Of a DNA stretch of 57,274 nt, positions 41,419 to 50,262 are shown one piece after another. Positions within the stretch are counted from its first letter, which is position 1. Each line of letters starts with the position of its first letter. Source of the stretch: Planctomycetales bacterium (GTDB taxonomy: Bacteria > Planctomycetota > Planctomycetia > Pirellulales > Pirellulaceae). The stretch lies in assembly GCA_020427005.1 (NCBI GenBank), contig JAGQOY010000020.1, forward strand, positions 1 through 57,274, read 5' to 3'. The position numbers and the translations under genes were made by a program. The notes below the pieces were generated by a model. The model was given only the letters and a program-made list of their open reading frames with translations, ran no database searches and had not been told where the DNA came from.

Positions 41419-44289
41419 ATGGAATCATGCCCTGATAGTCGAGAACTGCAGCTTTTGCTCCAAGGCGATGCTACGTCAGAACGCCTTGACAATTGGTTTT
41501 CGCATCTACAATCTTGCGATGATTGCCGGGTGCACTATGACCTGCACCTTGCTTCAGATCCAATTGTTCAAGTTCTAAGATCAATTTCCGATCAATCCTC
41601 CTCTCCGCTAGAAACTGAACTAGAACCTCTCATACAACTCATAAATTCGCGACCAGGTGCAAACAGACAGCAACATGCTACCGATACTCCTGCCTTTATT
41701 CATTCGGAGCAACCGACTCTAACACGATCCCAATTCGAATTTGAGCTGCCCAGGAATGGAAACGTAAATCAGCAGCAAGCGGCGGGAATTCCAAGTTTCA
41801 TCGGCGACTATGCAGTACTCGGAGTATTGGGTGAAGGTGGCATGAGTACTGTCCTTCGCGCTGTGGATACTCGTTTGAACCGGCCAGTGGCCATAAAACT
41901 CATTCGTGATGATCGCGGCCAAGATGAAGGCTACCAACATAGGTTCCAGCGTGAAGCGGAGGCCATCGCCAATCTCGATCATCCGAACATTTTGAAGATA
42001 TTTCAGTACGGGCAGTTTCAGGGCCGACCATTCTTAGCCCTCGAACTCATCGAAGGCGGATCATTGGCAGATTGGCTCAGCGGGAAACCACTGGATCCCG
42101 ATCTAGCAGCAAACCTTGTGCGTGGCATGGCTACGGGCGTTTCCGCTGCTCACATGTGCAATATTGTGCATCGGGACCTAAAGCCTGCCAACATTTTGAT
42201 GAGCCATCCCAATGGAACATCAAGAGGTGATTCACGTCAAGCAACGCAAGAATCCGAAGATCTGCTTCGCTCTCGTTTCAGCAGCGAGTGCATTCCTAAA
42301 ATTGCCGATTTTGGCTTGGCAAAGCAGTTTACGAATCAGGATTTGACTCAAACCGGCGAATTTCTAGGCACACCAAGTTATATGGCGCCCGAGCTGACCC
42401 GAGGAATGCGCTTGGACTTAGACGGAATGAAGCCCGGGGATATTTACGCGTTGGGGGCGATTCTATATGAACTGCTGACTGGTCGCGTGCCTTTCCTAGG
42501 CGCGACGGTTGCAGATACCTTTGAACAACTACGCACTCAAGAACCAGTACCTCCCAAACAATTGTGCGCTACCGTACCGCGCGATCTCGAAATCATCTGC
42601 CTCAAGTGCCTGAATAAATTTCCAGCAGAACGATACACATCGGCGGTTTTGCTGGCAGATGACTTACTGCGTTTTGTTAATCGCGAACCCATCATGGCTC
42701 GGCCACAGGGAGTCATCAAGAAATCGTTTCGTTGGTGCCAGCGACATCCTGCACTAGCGAGCGCGATGCTACTATTGTTTGCCACCATTCTGGCCGCGTT
42801 GGCTGGTGGCAGCCTGTACCAAGTACAACTGCAAAAGGCTTTGGATCGGTCTGTGGCTAGCGAAACTGCCGCAGTAAATTCTCGAATTGAAGCACATGAG
42901 GCATATGTATCTGCCAGGCAGACCCTGGAAAACATGCTCAAATTCATCGAAAACCGCAGCCTCACTGACCTGCCGCGAATCCGCGATTTGCAACGACAAC
43001 AACTTGAGGAGGCCTTGCAATTCTACGAGAGGATCGCGACCACTCATGGAATTGAAAATGATCTAGAGTTTGACGCTGCACAAGCAGCAATCGACGCGGC
43101 TAGGTTACAGCATTTCTTGGGAAGACCCGACGACGCCATCGCAAATTATGAACGAGCTCAAAAGCGTTTAGAACTCTTGGTTCAAGATCATCCCCAAAAC
43201 CAGCAATACAATGCTGGATTGGCAGCATCTCTGCTGGGAATATCCGCCATCAAAAGCGATCAAAAGGAATTTGATACAACTCTAGCGATGGCGGACTCTG
43301 CTCTGAGTTACGTGGCTCCCTTCACAACTACAGCCTCCATTCCACGCGAAATCCTCGACGTATTGATTCGCGCCCATCATCTTGAAGGTGCGACTTACAT
43401 GAACATGAGTTCAAGCGCTGACGAGTCCGAAACGAGACAGCTAGTCGAAAAGGCGATTGATCATGGTTTGATCGCACATAAGTATTTAAAGGAATTAGTT
43501 GACCACGAGCCAGACAGTGTGCAGCACCGAGAGTCTCTGGCACGTACCGAAGTCAATCTAAGCATTATGTACCAACAACTCCCGGAGCAGTTTTCCGAGT
43601 GTGAGAAATTCCATCACCTGGCAATGTCTACTTTCTTGGAGTCCCTAGAAAGTAATCCCGAAGATATTGCCGTGGCGGCAAGTCTAGCCATTCTGCGCGT
43701 CAATTGGGCATTCGTTCAGGATGCTAATGGCCAACTCGATGAGGCCGTTACGGACCTAGGAGAGAGCATTGAGCTACTAGAGCGGCTATATGCAAACGAA
43801 CCATCCTATGTAGATGCCCGCGATGCACTTTACCGTTCACATGGAGTGCGAGCACAAATCCTAGACGCCTTGCAGCGCTACTCAGATTCTTTGGTTAATT
43901 GGGAAGGCTGCCTCAAATATGCTCCAGATCCGCAGGCACATCGGCTTTCTCTGGCTTATGTATTAGCCAAAAACAATCGTACAATTGAAGCCAAAAATCA
44001 GCTCGAACTTTCCGACCAGCTTCAATCTGAAGAACCTTCCAGTCTGTATCTCTGGTGGGCGATCCGCGTCCATCTTGCTTCAGCTCAGCATGCCAAAAAC
44101 GACTCCGCCATTGCCCAGGCGGACGTCGAAAACGTTGAGAAGAAATTCACCTCGGATGCCATGCAGTTAATTGAGCAACTGAACCAAATCGCAACGCCAA
44201 CTGACTGGCAAGGATTCGTCGAGCAAATGCAATCGCTTGACGAATTTTCACCAGTTCTCGACGATATCCATCTTCCTGCACTAGATTAG
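41419..44289 (+). CDS. Membrane Ser/Thr protein kinase with N-terminal zinc (anti-sigma-like) motif and TPR region
   Basis: This protein has 956 residues. The N-terminus carries His29-x3-Cys33-x2-Cys36, the zinc motif of anti-sigma (ZAS) domains. A Hanks-type kinase follows at ~130-420: LGEGGMSTV P-loop, VAIK lysine near 158, HRDLKPANIL, ADFGLA, and the GTPSYMAPE activation segment. About 25 residues of Ser/Arg-rich sequence are inserted between the catalytic loop and DFG. One transmembrane helix lies near 445-468 (ALASAMLLLFATILAALAGG). The outer half is helical with TPR-like repeats. I infer that the kinase, tethered in the membrane, senses through its TPR region and controls the ECF factor encoded just upstream by binding or phosphorylation. 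Confidence 0.92.
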   Translation: MESCPDSRELQLLLQGDATSERLDNWFSHLQSCDDCRVHYDLHLASDPIVQVLRSISDQSSSPLETELEPLIQLINSRPGANRQQHATDTPAFIHSEQPTLTRSQFEFELPRNGNVNQQQAAGIPSFIGDYAVLGVLGEGGMSTVLRAVDTRLNRPVAIKLIRDDRGQDEGYQHRFQREAEAIANLDHPNILKIFQYGQFQGRPFLALELIEGGSLADWLSGKPLDPDLAANLVRGMATGVSAAHMCNIVHRDLKPANILMSHPNGTSRGDSRQATQESEDLLRSRFSSECIPKIADFGLAKQFTNQDLTQTGEFLGTPSYMAPELTRGMRLDLDGMKPGDIYALGAILYELLTGRVPFLGATVADTFEQLRTQEPVPPKQLCATVPRDLEIICLKCLNKFPAERYTSAVLLADDLLRFVNREPIMARPQGVIKKSFRWCQRHPALASAMLLLFATILAALAGGSLYQVQLQKALDRSVASETAAVNSRIEAHEAYVSARQTLENMLKFIENRSLTDLPRIRDLQRQQLEEALQFYERIATTHGIENDLEFDAAQAAIDAARLQHFLGRPDDAIANYERAQKRLELLVQDHPQNQQYNAGLAASLLGISAIKSDQKEFDTTLAMADSALSYVAPFTTTASIPREILDVLIRAHHLEGATYMNMSSSADESETRQLVEKAIDHGLIAHKYLKELVDHEPDSVQHRESLARTEVNLSIMYQQLPEQFSECEKFHHLAMSTFLESLESNPEDIAVAASLAILRVNWAFVQDANGQLDEAVTDLGESIELLERLYANEPSYVDARDALYRSHGVRAQILDALQRYSDSLVNWEGCLKYAPDPQAHRLSLAYVLAKNNRTIEAKNQLELSDQLQSEEPSSLYLWWAIRVHLASAQHAKNDSAIAQADVENVEKKFTSDAMQLIEQLNQIATPTDWQGFVEQMQSLDEFSPVLDDIHLPALD

Positions 44290-44377
44290 CTACAGCATGT
44301 TTGCAGCAGCCAGACGTTGAGTCAATTTGGGCCTAAAACGTAGTTCTATTCACATCGAACCCTCCCATGAGCGACCA

Positions 44378-44522
44378 GCGAGCCAATATCTGGGAACTCG
44401 GCAACTAACCCAATGATGTTCGTTTGGTGAGCCAACATTTGGCGACTTGGCAACTTACCCTCCCATGCTTGCTTGGGTCGGAGAAAGAAGCGTCTTAGAC
44501 GTTTCCTTTTCCGGGGAGGGTT
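44378..44522. repeat. Interspersed CCCTCCCA repeat, copy C, with internal 35-bp duplication
   Basis: AACTTACCCTCCCAT at about 44452-44466 is identical to copy A at 17797. It is followed by GCTTGCTTGGGTCGGAG and later GGGGAGGG. A hairpin CGTCT-T-AGACG lies at about 44492-44502. Just before it, GCGAGCCAATATCTGGGAAC (from 44378) and GTGAGCCAACATTTGGCGAC (from 44427) begin two similar ~35-bp copies 49 bp apart. Another ACCCTCCCATGA lies near 44359. Confidence 0.6.
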
Positions 44523-44681
44523 GGCCTGCTCCATAAACGCGAACGCATTCGACGAGAAAACCCAACCCATATCAGCCGTTCGCAACAGCATCTAATCAGC
44601 CCGGCATAGCAACTCGAGAGCTTACCCAACTGTAGAAACACCGACACCTCCAGCTACGCACATAGATTCGAGCTGATATTT

Positions 44682-44710
44682 ACCACGAAGGACACGAGGA
44701 GCACCAAGGA
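44682..44710. repeat. CACGAAGG 9-bp-period repeat
   Basis: ACCACGAAGGACACGAGG is followed by AGCACCAAGGA, a short run of CACGAAGG-like units every 9 bp. Sequences of this type recur in intergenic DNA of many bacteria. The period matches that of the unrelated ACAGG repeat at 25312. Confidence 0.55.
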
Positions 44711-44771
44711 TTCAGATCTTGAGCTCAGCGTCAGCTGTGATGTTTGGCCGCATTTACTGAAAAAACAATGT

Positions 44772-45725
44772 CTAGCTTACAACAGCGAACGCCGAATTCA
44801 GAGCTTTAGCAGTAGCTGCAACCGCAGGCTCATCATCTAGGTCATTCAGAGGCTTATTGAACGGTTCGGCACGAACGGGGCCGTTATAGCCAATCTCGAC
44901 TAAGGCAGATAAGAAGGACCTGATATCGATAACACCTGTCGCCATCGGCAACTCCCGTCGATTATCTATCTGGTCGGCAACGGCAATTCCTGTTGGCGCG
45001 TCATTGAGGTCGACAGCGATAATGTCCCCAGCTTGCAGTGTTAGCAATTCCTCCTTTGTCTCTTCAGCGGTATACCAATGCCAGCTATCGAGCACGAATC
45101 CTACATTGCTGGCTCCAATCTCAGACAGCAATTCCTTAGTTTCTTCCATGGTGTGTACAAAAACGAAACGATTCTTAGTCCACAAAGTCTTGGGACCGAC
45201 ATATTCCAAGCCCAAGGAAAGTCCATAATCGCCTAAAACGTCTGCAATCTGACGTAGCCTTTTGACATGCCTTTGAAAATTCTTGCGGTAGGTAAGAGTT
45301 GCATGGTTGGGCATTAGCCAGGTGCCTACACGAGAAACTCCCGCTCGCTGTAACGCTCTTGCAACGTTGGGTAACAATTTCAGATCTGAGTCAAACCGCT
45401 CAGCTTCCTGCCGAAACTCAACGCTTAATCCGGCCGCCCCCCAGACTAAATTTTTGGCGGCTAATCCTTCCAGCAGTGATGCGTTTTCAGCATCCGAGAG
45501 TTTTACTAACGCATTCCCAAATGGCTCGACCGACTCAAATCCATATTGACTAGCCAGTTCAATTGTTCGCAGTTGATCTGAGCCAACTCCAATGCGCCCG
45601 GGACAGAGATCCATAGTGAATTTTCGTTTTGGACCTGCCGCGTTCAATGCTCCAGAACTCGGCAGACTGGCAACTATGCCAAGACATGTAGCAGCCATCT
45701 GACGGCGATTCATTTTGGCATTCAT
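44772..45725 (-). CDS. Tat-exported sugar phosphate isomerase/epimerase-like TIM barrel
   Basis: The protein of about 317 residues begins MNAKMNRRQMAATCLGIVASL, a twin-arginine-type leader (RRQ followed by a hydrophobic stretch and an Ala-rich cleavage site). The mature part follows the xylose isomerase-like TIM-barrel superfamily: GFESVEPFG, GLSLGLEYVGPKT, VGFVLDSWHWYTA (metal-site Asp and His), DIIAVDLNDAPTG, and a final GYNGPVRAEPF. These proteins isomerise or epimerise sugars or inositols. A GTG at 45767 keeps the frame open, but the Tat leader fits the ATG at 45725 or 45713. Planctomycetes have many such exported paralogues with unknown substrates. It is divergent from the cupin gene. 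Confidence 0.83.
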   Translation of the reverse strand: MNAKMNRRQMAATCLGIVASLPSSGALNAAGPKRKFTMDLCPGRIGVGSDQLRTIELASQYGFESVEPFGNALVKLSDAENASLLEGLAAKNLVWGAAGLSVEFRQEAERFDSDLKLLPNVARALQRAGVSRVGTWLMPNHATLTYRKNFQRHVKRLRQIADVLGDYGLSLGLEYVGPKTLWTKNRFVFVHTMEETKELLSEIGASNVGFVLDSWHWYTAEETKEELLTLQAGDIIAVDLNDAPTGIAVADQIDNRRELPMATGVIDIRSFLSALVEIGYNGPVRAEPFNKPLNDLDDEPAVAATAKALNSAFAVVS

Positions 45726-45982
45726 AGATAGAATTCCAGTTCGTCTTGCTAGTGGTGGATGTGACACAAATCCCTGATTCTAATTCAGAAAGCTGGTTGC
45801 TTCGCCCAAAGCAGAATAGGAATTCTGATTTGCTCTGGCCCAAAAACTCGCATTCAACCAGGAGAACAAATGGAGTTAGAATATATGCATTGCCAGCGCA
45901 TCATAAACTATTCCTACAACGATTGCTAATAACTCCACTAGCAAGCAAATTTTTACCTACCGGATAATAGGGTCTATGAGCA

Positions 45983-46294
45983 ATGCATGAATACCACATT
46001 CGACAGCTAGTAGACGAATTCCCGCCGCTTGATTCCGGAAAACAAAGCACGGTCCTAGCCGATGATCAGCGAGTAAAAATAATTCTCTTTCGTTTCGCGG
46101 CTGGGACAGGCCTTGCTGAACACGTTGCCCCTTGCTCTGCACTCATTCAAATAATCCATGGCGAAGCACGCCTAACCGTTGGCCATGAGTCATTTCTCGC
46201 CAGTCCTGGAACATGGGTCCAGATGGTTGCCCAAACGCCACATAGCGTACAGGCTGCGACACCCTTGATGCTTGTGTTGACTTTGCTGAAATAG
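45983..46294 (+). CDS. Small cupin-domain protein
   Basis: This 103-residue single-domain cupin has the first motif around VKIILFRFAAGTGLAEHVAPCSA, where only one of the usual histidines is obvious. The second is around GEARLTVGHESFLASPGTWVQMVAQTPHSVQA, with the conserved Gly and His. Such small cupins bind metals and act as sensors or as enzymes on small molecules. The role here is unknown. The gene precedes the beta-helix protein gene by about 60 bp on the same strand, so they may be co-transcribed. The incomplete first motif suggests altered metal binding. Confidence 0.8.
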   Translation: MHEYHIRQLVDEFPPLDSGKQSTVLADDQRVKIILFRFAAGTGLAEHVAPCSALIQIIHGEARLTVGHESFLASPGTWVQMVAQTPHSVQAATPLMLVLTLLK

Positions 46295-46354
46295 ATTTTC
46301 TGAATCTTCAAGAGCAACGCATATTCGGACAAAAAACTCAACCTCGAGAACAGA

Positions 46355-47914
46355 ATGAACGGGTTAGCAATATCATGGCAGCAACTTTTGCCAATTACTA
46401 TTTGGTTTGTATTTTCCATCCAGCTCGGCGCCAAAGAGTGGCATGTGCCGCAGGAAATCTCAACGATTCAAGAGGCGATCGACCTCGCTACATCACAAGA
46501 TGTCGTTATAGTTGCCTCCGGTCGCTTCCAAGAACGAATTCAACTCAAGGCCGGCATTGTTGTACGCGGGTCTCCAATCACTGACTCCAGGGGTGAATCC
46601 CTTGAGCCTACGATACTTGATGGAGGTGGAATCAACGGAAACCTGCCTGGCGTAGAGATGGCAGAGGGTAGCACTCTCGATAGCTTCACTATTACAGGGG
46701 TCGGCAGGTACGACCCAGACGAATGGCAAAAACATTTTGATTCTCATGGTGAAGAATTGGGGGACGACGAGGGAGCCATGCAAGCAGAAGGCTCCATTCC
46801 AGCCATTAGCGTTCGAGGTGTTTCCTGCACAATCACGAATTGCGTTATTCACCACAACGGCGATGTTGGGATAGGCATCGTTGGCTTGCCCGATCGGCGC
46901 ACCGCACCTGATGTCAACAACAACACTATTTATCGTAATATGGGAGGTGGTATTGGGATCGCGGCGGGAGGTGAACCAACCATAAAGCGCAACATTTGCC
47001 GTGAAAACTTGCGAGCTGGAATTGGATGTCGACAATCAAATCCGATCATTATCGAAAACACGTGCTGCCAAAATGTGAGAGCGGGAATTGGCTGCCGTGA
47101 AGGCGGAAAGCCAGTGATACGCAGCAACACATGTTTCCAAAATCGGCGAGCTGGAATTGGCATCCGCATGCGTGAAACAATGCCTTTGGTAGAGGGCAAT
47201 GAACTCTATGAAAATGCGATGGCAGGGATCGGTTGCCGAGACGAAGCCAGCCCGATGCTGATAAGAAACATCTGCCGTCAAAACGCTTTAGCAGGAATTG
47301 GATGCCACGCAGCTTCACCGTTTATGGACGGAAATCGATGTATTGAGAATTCTCAAGCGGGCGTTGGATTGGAAGGCAACTCTCACGCAATTATCCAGAA
47401 CACATACTGTCTTGAGAACCAACTTGTCGCGATAGGAGTCACAGGCGGGTCCACTGCCATCATCACCAGCAATCAGCTCACACGTACTGCTGGCGCCCCG
47501 CCAATCATTGCAGTGCTAGGGAACAGTCGAGCCATCATTGTTGATAACCAGATATCCGGGGGCGGAGTGGCTGCCATTCTCGTGAAGGGTGAGGCAATCA
47601 TTGAAAGGAATAGGCTCACCGGAATCAACATCAAGCAGGGAAACGCGATATGGGGTCAACCGCAGTCTTCGATCACAGTGAGCGGCAATCATTTCGATGG
47701 ATACAAGTCGGCCATTTCGGCAACGCAAGCGAACGTGATCATCAGGGATAATCAAATAGTCAATTTCGGTCGACGTGCCATTCTTGTTCACGAAAGCACA
47801 ACGCCAGTTTACATTGTTAACAACAAGGGTTCATCGGACGATGTGTCAGCTCAAATAGTCAACGATGACGTAGTTGGGTCAGGTACGGTAGAGCGAAACG
47901 AACTACTACCGTAA
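46355..47914 (+). CDS. Secreted right-handed parallel beta-helix protein with cysteine ladder
   Basis: The 519-residue protein has a signal-like leader (LLPITIWFVFSIQLGA) and then a NosD/CASH-type parallel beta-helix that begins WHVPQEISTIQEAIDLATSQDVVIVASGRF in outline (dispersed strands). In the middle (about residues 205-345) coils repeat every 22-24 residues around RAGIGC. Cys recurs at the AGIGC position and in the NxCxxN turn, which gives a stacked cysteine ladder. Later coils replace Cys with hydrophobic residues. Such proteins bind or cleave polysaccharides, or act as structural surface proteins. No catalytic triad is evident. It ends 18 bp from the convergent protease gene. Confidence 0.85.
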   Translation: MNGLAISWQQLLPITIWFVFSIQLGAKEWHVPQEISTIQEAIDLATSQDVVIVASGRFQERIQLKAGIVVRGSPITDSRGESLEPTILDGGGINGNLPGVEMAEGSTLDSFTITGVGRYDPDEWQKHFDSHGEELGDDEGAMQAEGSIPAISVRGVSCTITNCVIHHNGDVGIGIVGLPDRRTAPDVNNNTIYRNMGGGIGIAAGGEPTIKRNICRENLRAGIGCRQSNPIIIENTCCQNVRAGIGCREGGKPVIRSNTCFQNRRAGIGIRMRETMPLVEGNELYENAMAGIGCRDEASPMLIRNICRQNALAGIGCHAASPFMDGNRCIENSQAGVGLEGNSHAIIQNTYCLENQLVAIGVTGGSTAIITSNQLTRTAGAPPIIAVLGNSRAIIVDNQISGGGVAAILVKGEAIIERNRLTGINIKQGNAIWGQPQSSITVSGNHFDGYKSAISATQANVIIRDNQIVNFGRRAILVHESTTPVYIVNNKGSSDDVSAQIVNDDVVGSGTVERNELLP

Positions 47915-47932
47915 GCCCTCACGCTCCTCTCA

Positions 47933-50251
47933 TTACGCTGGTTTGTTTAGCAGATTGATTACCAACAATGCATCGATCGGAGTAATGAAACTATCGGCGT
48001 TCGTATCCAGAAAGCCGACAAACTGATCTGGATAGGTCCCAGCCGGATGTGAGTTGAGATAGTTGATCACAATCAGAGCATCCATCGGTGTAATCACAGC
48101 ATCATTATTAACGTCCAGAGGGCGTGCTACGTTGGTGGGCGAAATCAATGGATCCCAGAAGAATTCATCTGGAGGGAGTGGTAGTGGAGCCAACGGTGGT
48201 GGTGGAAGTGGTACGGAAACCGTGGGATCGGTCGCAATTGGATCTGTAGTCTGAGTACCATCCGGGTAACAAAAATCGGTTCCCTCATCGCACACGTATA
48301 GCGGCTCGCTATCAACAGGAGCAATCAATGGACCAATGGTGTCTGCTGCTTGGGTGCCAGTTAACCGAACGGCAACCTGTGGTAACGCAGAATTACTCGT
48401 CAATCGACTGACCTGCAGATAATATTCACCGGCCTCAACAAATACACCTGGGAGACTCCGCATTTTTCCAACTGGTGCTGCAATAGAAGTTACCAGTTGC
48501 ATTTTTTGGTCGAACAAACGAAAAAGCAACTGCATGTCAGACTGAGTTGCTAATGAACTACCCGAAAGAGAAAATGTCAGGATCTGCGGAATGGCCACAT
48601 AAAGTGTGCTTTCCAAAGTTGACGAAGCGGTATCGAGATTGCCGCTCATATATTCTGTATTGGCCTCCACCAAAGTGCTAACCTGCGCTTCCAGGGAATA
48701 GTTACCGATTCGAAATTGGGAACTGACGCTCGACGCCTGCACCTTGATGACATATTCGGTATCTGCAGAGGCACTCGGAATTAGCAATTGGGTAACCCCA
48801 AAGCCAACTGATTGGAACTCGCCACTGATTTGGGCGCCTTTATGATCCCAGACCGTGACTTCTGGTACTAGCGTGCCATAGTCCAATGTTTCTACATTGA
48901 CCAGCAATTTCACTCCAGCCGCCAAATTTTTCGAAGTCCTAAATCGAAACGTATCCACGTCGGTTGTATCCGTTATGGACCCCACGGCTGTGTAAACTGT
49001 GTGGTTGCTACCCAAAACAGCGATTGCCATGTCGTTAGCAGCACCACCGCCTTTGTCATCAGCATGTTGGTCGTCATCTCCATAGCCATCCTGGCCAGTT
49101 GCAAGTAAATGATAAGAGAACCCTCTTTTAGCTCCCTTACTATCGAAGTACCAACGATGAACCGTATGAATATACGACTGAATTTCTACTTGTTCCTTGG
49201 CCAACGTCTCAGGATGTGCAACGGTAATCGCATAATGGCCTTGCGCCCACATTGGAGAATCGCCAGACCTAACTCGTAGATACAGCTTTGTTCCCGGAGT
49301 TACAGCATCAACTTGCATGACTTCAGCGCTACCGAAAAGTGAGTTCAGACTGGCCTTGGTCAATTCCCGTTCTTTTTCATCTACAATCGCGACGTCTAAA
49401 TGCGCGGAGCTTAACTCTCGTGTAGATACCTCAATTGCAACCGGACCTGAATAATTGAGGGCCGTATCGATGCGGTAGTAATCTACGTCATTCTCAGAGT
49501 GCAGGTCTCCAAACTGGATCCAAACTTGACTACCGTTGAAATCCTCTTGCGCTAGCTCTTCATTTCCTCGGATGCGAAATGCTTGTTTTAACTTGTCATT
49601 GCTTTTGTCCGACTCATTTGAGTCAATGGGTCGAGCACCATGCAATTGGCGCAGCATCAATAGATCGTCTGCTGTAGGCTCGTTATTCGAAGATGGTCCA
49701 TGAACGTACATGGGAGATTTGGGATCGCTACTGTGCTCCAAGCCAAAAATGTGTCCGAATTCATGCAGCGCAACCGTGCGTAGATCGTCCAGACCACGCC
49801 ATTTTGCGTTCGAATTGAAGATCATATCACCTGACCACGTTCCAGCGGTCGAAGAATTCTCACTGACCGCTTCTGCCCAAATGTCATCACCCATGGGAAT
49901 CGCAAACAAACGTATGTCACCAAACCGTTCATCGCCTCGAAGCGGACCATAAACTCCAGCCGGCGAGCCATCATCGGCCACCAAGCCCGCATTGATGTCT
50001 GCCTCGCGCGCCCATGTCTGTAGTGCTTCCTCAATAACCTCCTGCCATTTGCCTTGACCAAAGGCCTGATCAAAGGTCTCATTTAGGTTGTTCTGATGAG
50101 TTCCGATTTGAGTGCCATCTGGCGGGAAACTCGCTGATAACGCACCGTACCCAAAGAAACTGACCGTGTCGGCAGACAAAAGGCAACGTGGCTCAAATTG
50201 CTCAACGGCCAGTCGTCGAGCCAGGTTTCGTGAAGTCTTTTTTTTGCTCAT
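47933..50251 (-). CDS. Exported matrixin-like zinc metalloprotease with PPC-like region and dockerin repeats
   Basis: This protein has 772 residues. The start has a basic stretch and EQFEPRCLLSAD, the planctomycete LExRxLL-type motif. A metzincin catalytic domain follows, with the zinc motif HEFGHIFGLEH at residues 163-173 and a Met-turn SPMY shortly after, as in M10 matrixins. The middle holds several Ig-like or PPC-like beta modules (FRIRGNEELAQ onward), and there is a Pro-rich linker around 690. The C-terminus has two dockerin-like repeats (DVNNDAVITPMDALIVINYL and DTNADSFITPIDALLVINLL). It probably degrades extracellular protein or matures surface proteins. It is minus-strand, 12 bp downstream of the kinase gene (50263-53217), so it likely shares its transcript. 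Confidence 0.88.
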   Translation of the reverse strand: MSKKKTSRNLARRLAVEQFEPRCLLSADTVSFFGYGALSASFPPDGTQIGTHQNNLNETFDQAFGQGKWQEVIEEALQTWAREADINAGLVADDGSPAGVYGPLRGDERFGDIRLFAIPMGDDIWAEAVSENSSTAGTWSGDMIFNSNAKWRGLDDLRTVALHEFGHIFGLEHSSDPKSPMYVHGPSSNNEPTADDLLMLRQLHGARPIDSNESDKSNDKLKQAFRIRGNEELAQEDFNGSQVWIQFGDLHSENDVDYYRIDTALNYSGPVAIEVSTRELSSAHLDVAIVDEKERELTKASLNSLFGSAEVMQVDAVTPGTKLYLRVRSGDSPMWAQGHYAITVAHPETLAKEQVEIQSYIHTVHRWYFDSKGAKRGFSYHLLATGQDGYGDDDQHADDKGGGAANDMAIAVLGSNHTVYTAVGSITDTTDVDTFRFRTSKNLAAGVKLLVNVETLDYGTLVPEVTVWDHKGAQISGEFQSVGFGVTQLLIPSASADTEYVIKVQASSVSSQFRIGNYSLEAQVSTLVEANTEYMSGNLDTASSTLESTLYVAIPQILTFSLSGSSLATQSDMQLLFRLFDQKMQLVTSIAAPVGKMRSLPGVFVEAGEYYLQVSRLTSNSALPQVAVRLTGTQAADTIGPLIAPVDSEPLYVCDEGTDFCYPDGTQTTDPIATDPTVSVPLPPPPLAPLPLPPDEFFWDPLISPTNVARPLDVNNDAVITPMDALIVINYLNSHPAGTYPDQFVGFLDTNADSFITPIDALLVINLLNKPA

Positions 50252-50262
50252 ACAATTACATG

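Larger units (their letters stand above)
44290..44771. other. Intergenic region with interspersed repeats
   Basis: About 480 bp lie between the convergent ends of the kinase gene and the sugar-phosphate isomerase-like gene. It holds a CCCTCCCA-type repeat with an internal direct duplication (44378-44522) and a CACGAAGG 9-bp-period repeat (44682-44710). No gene is supported. Confidence 0.6.
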
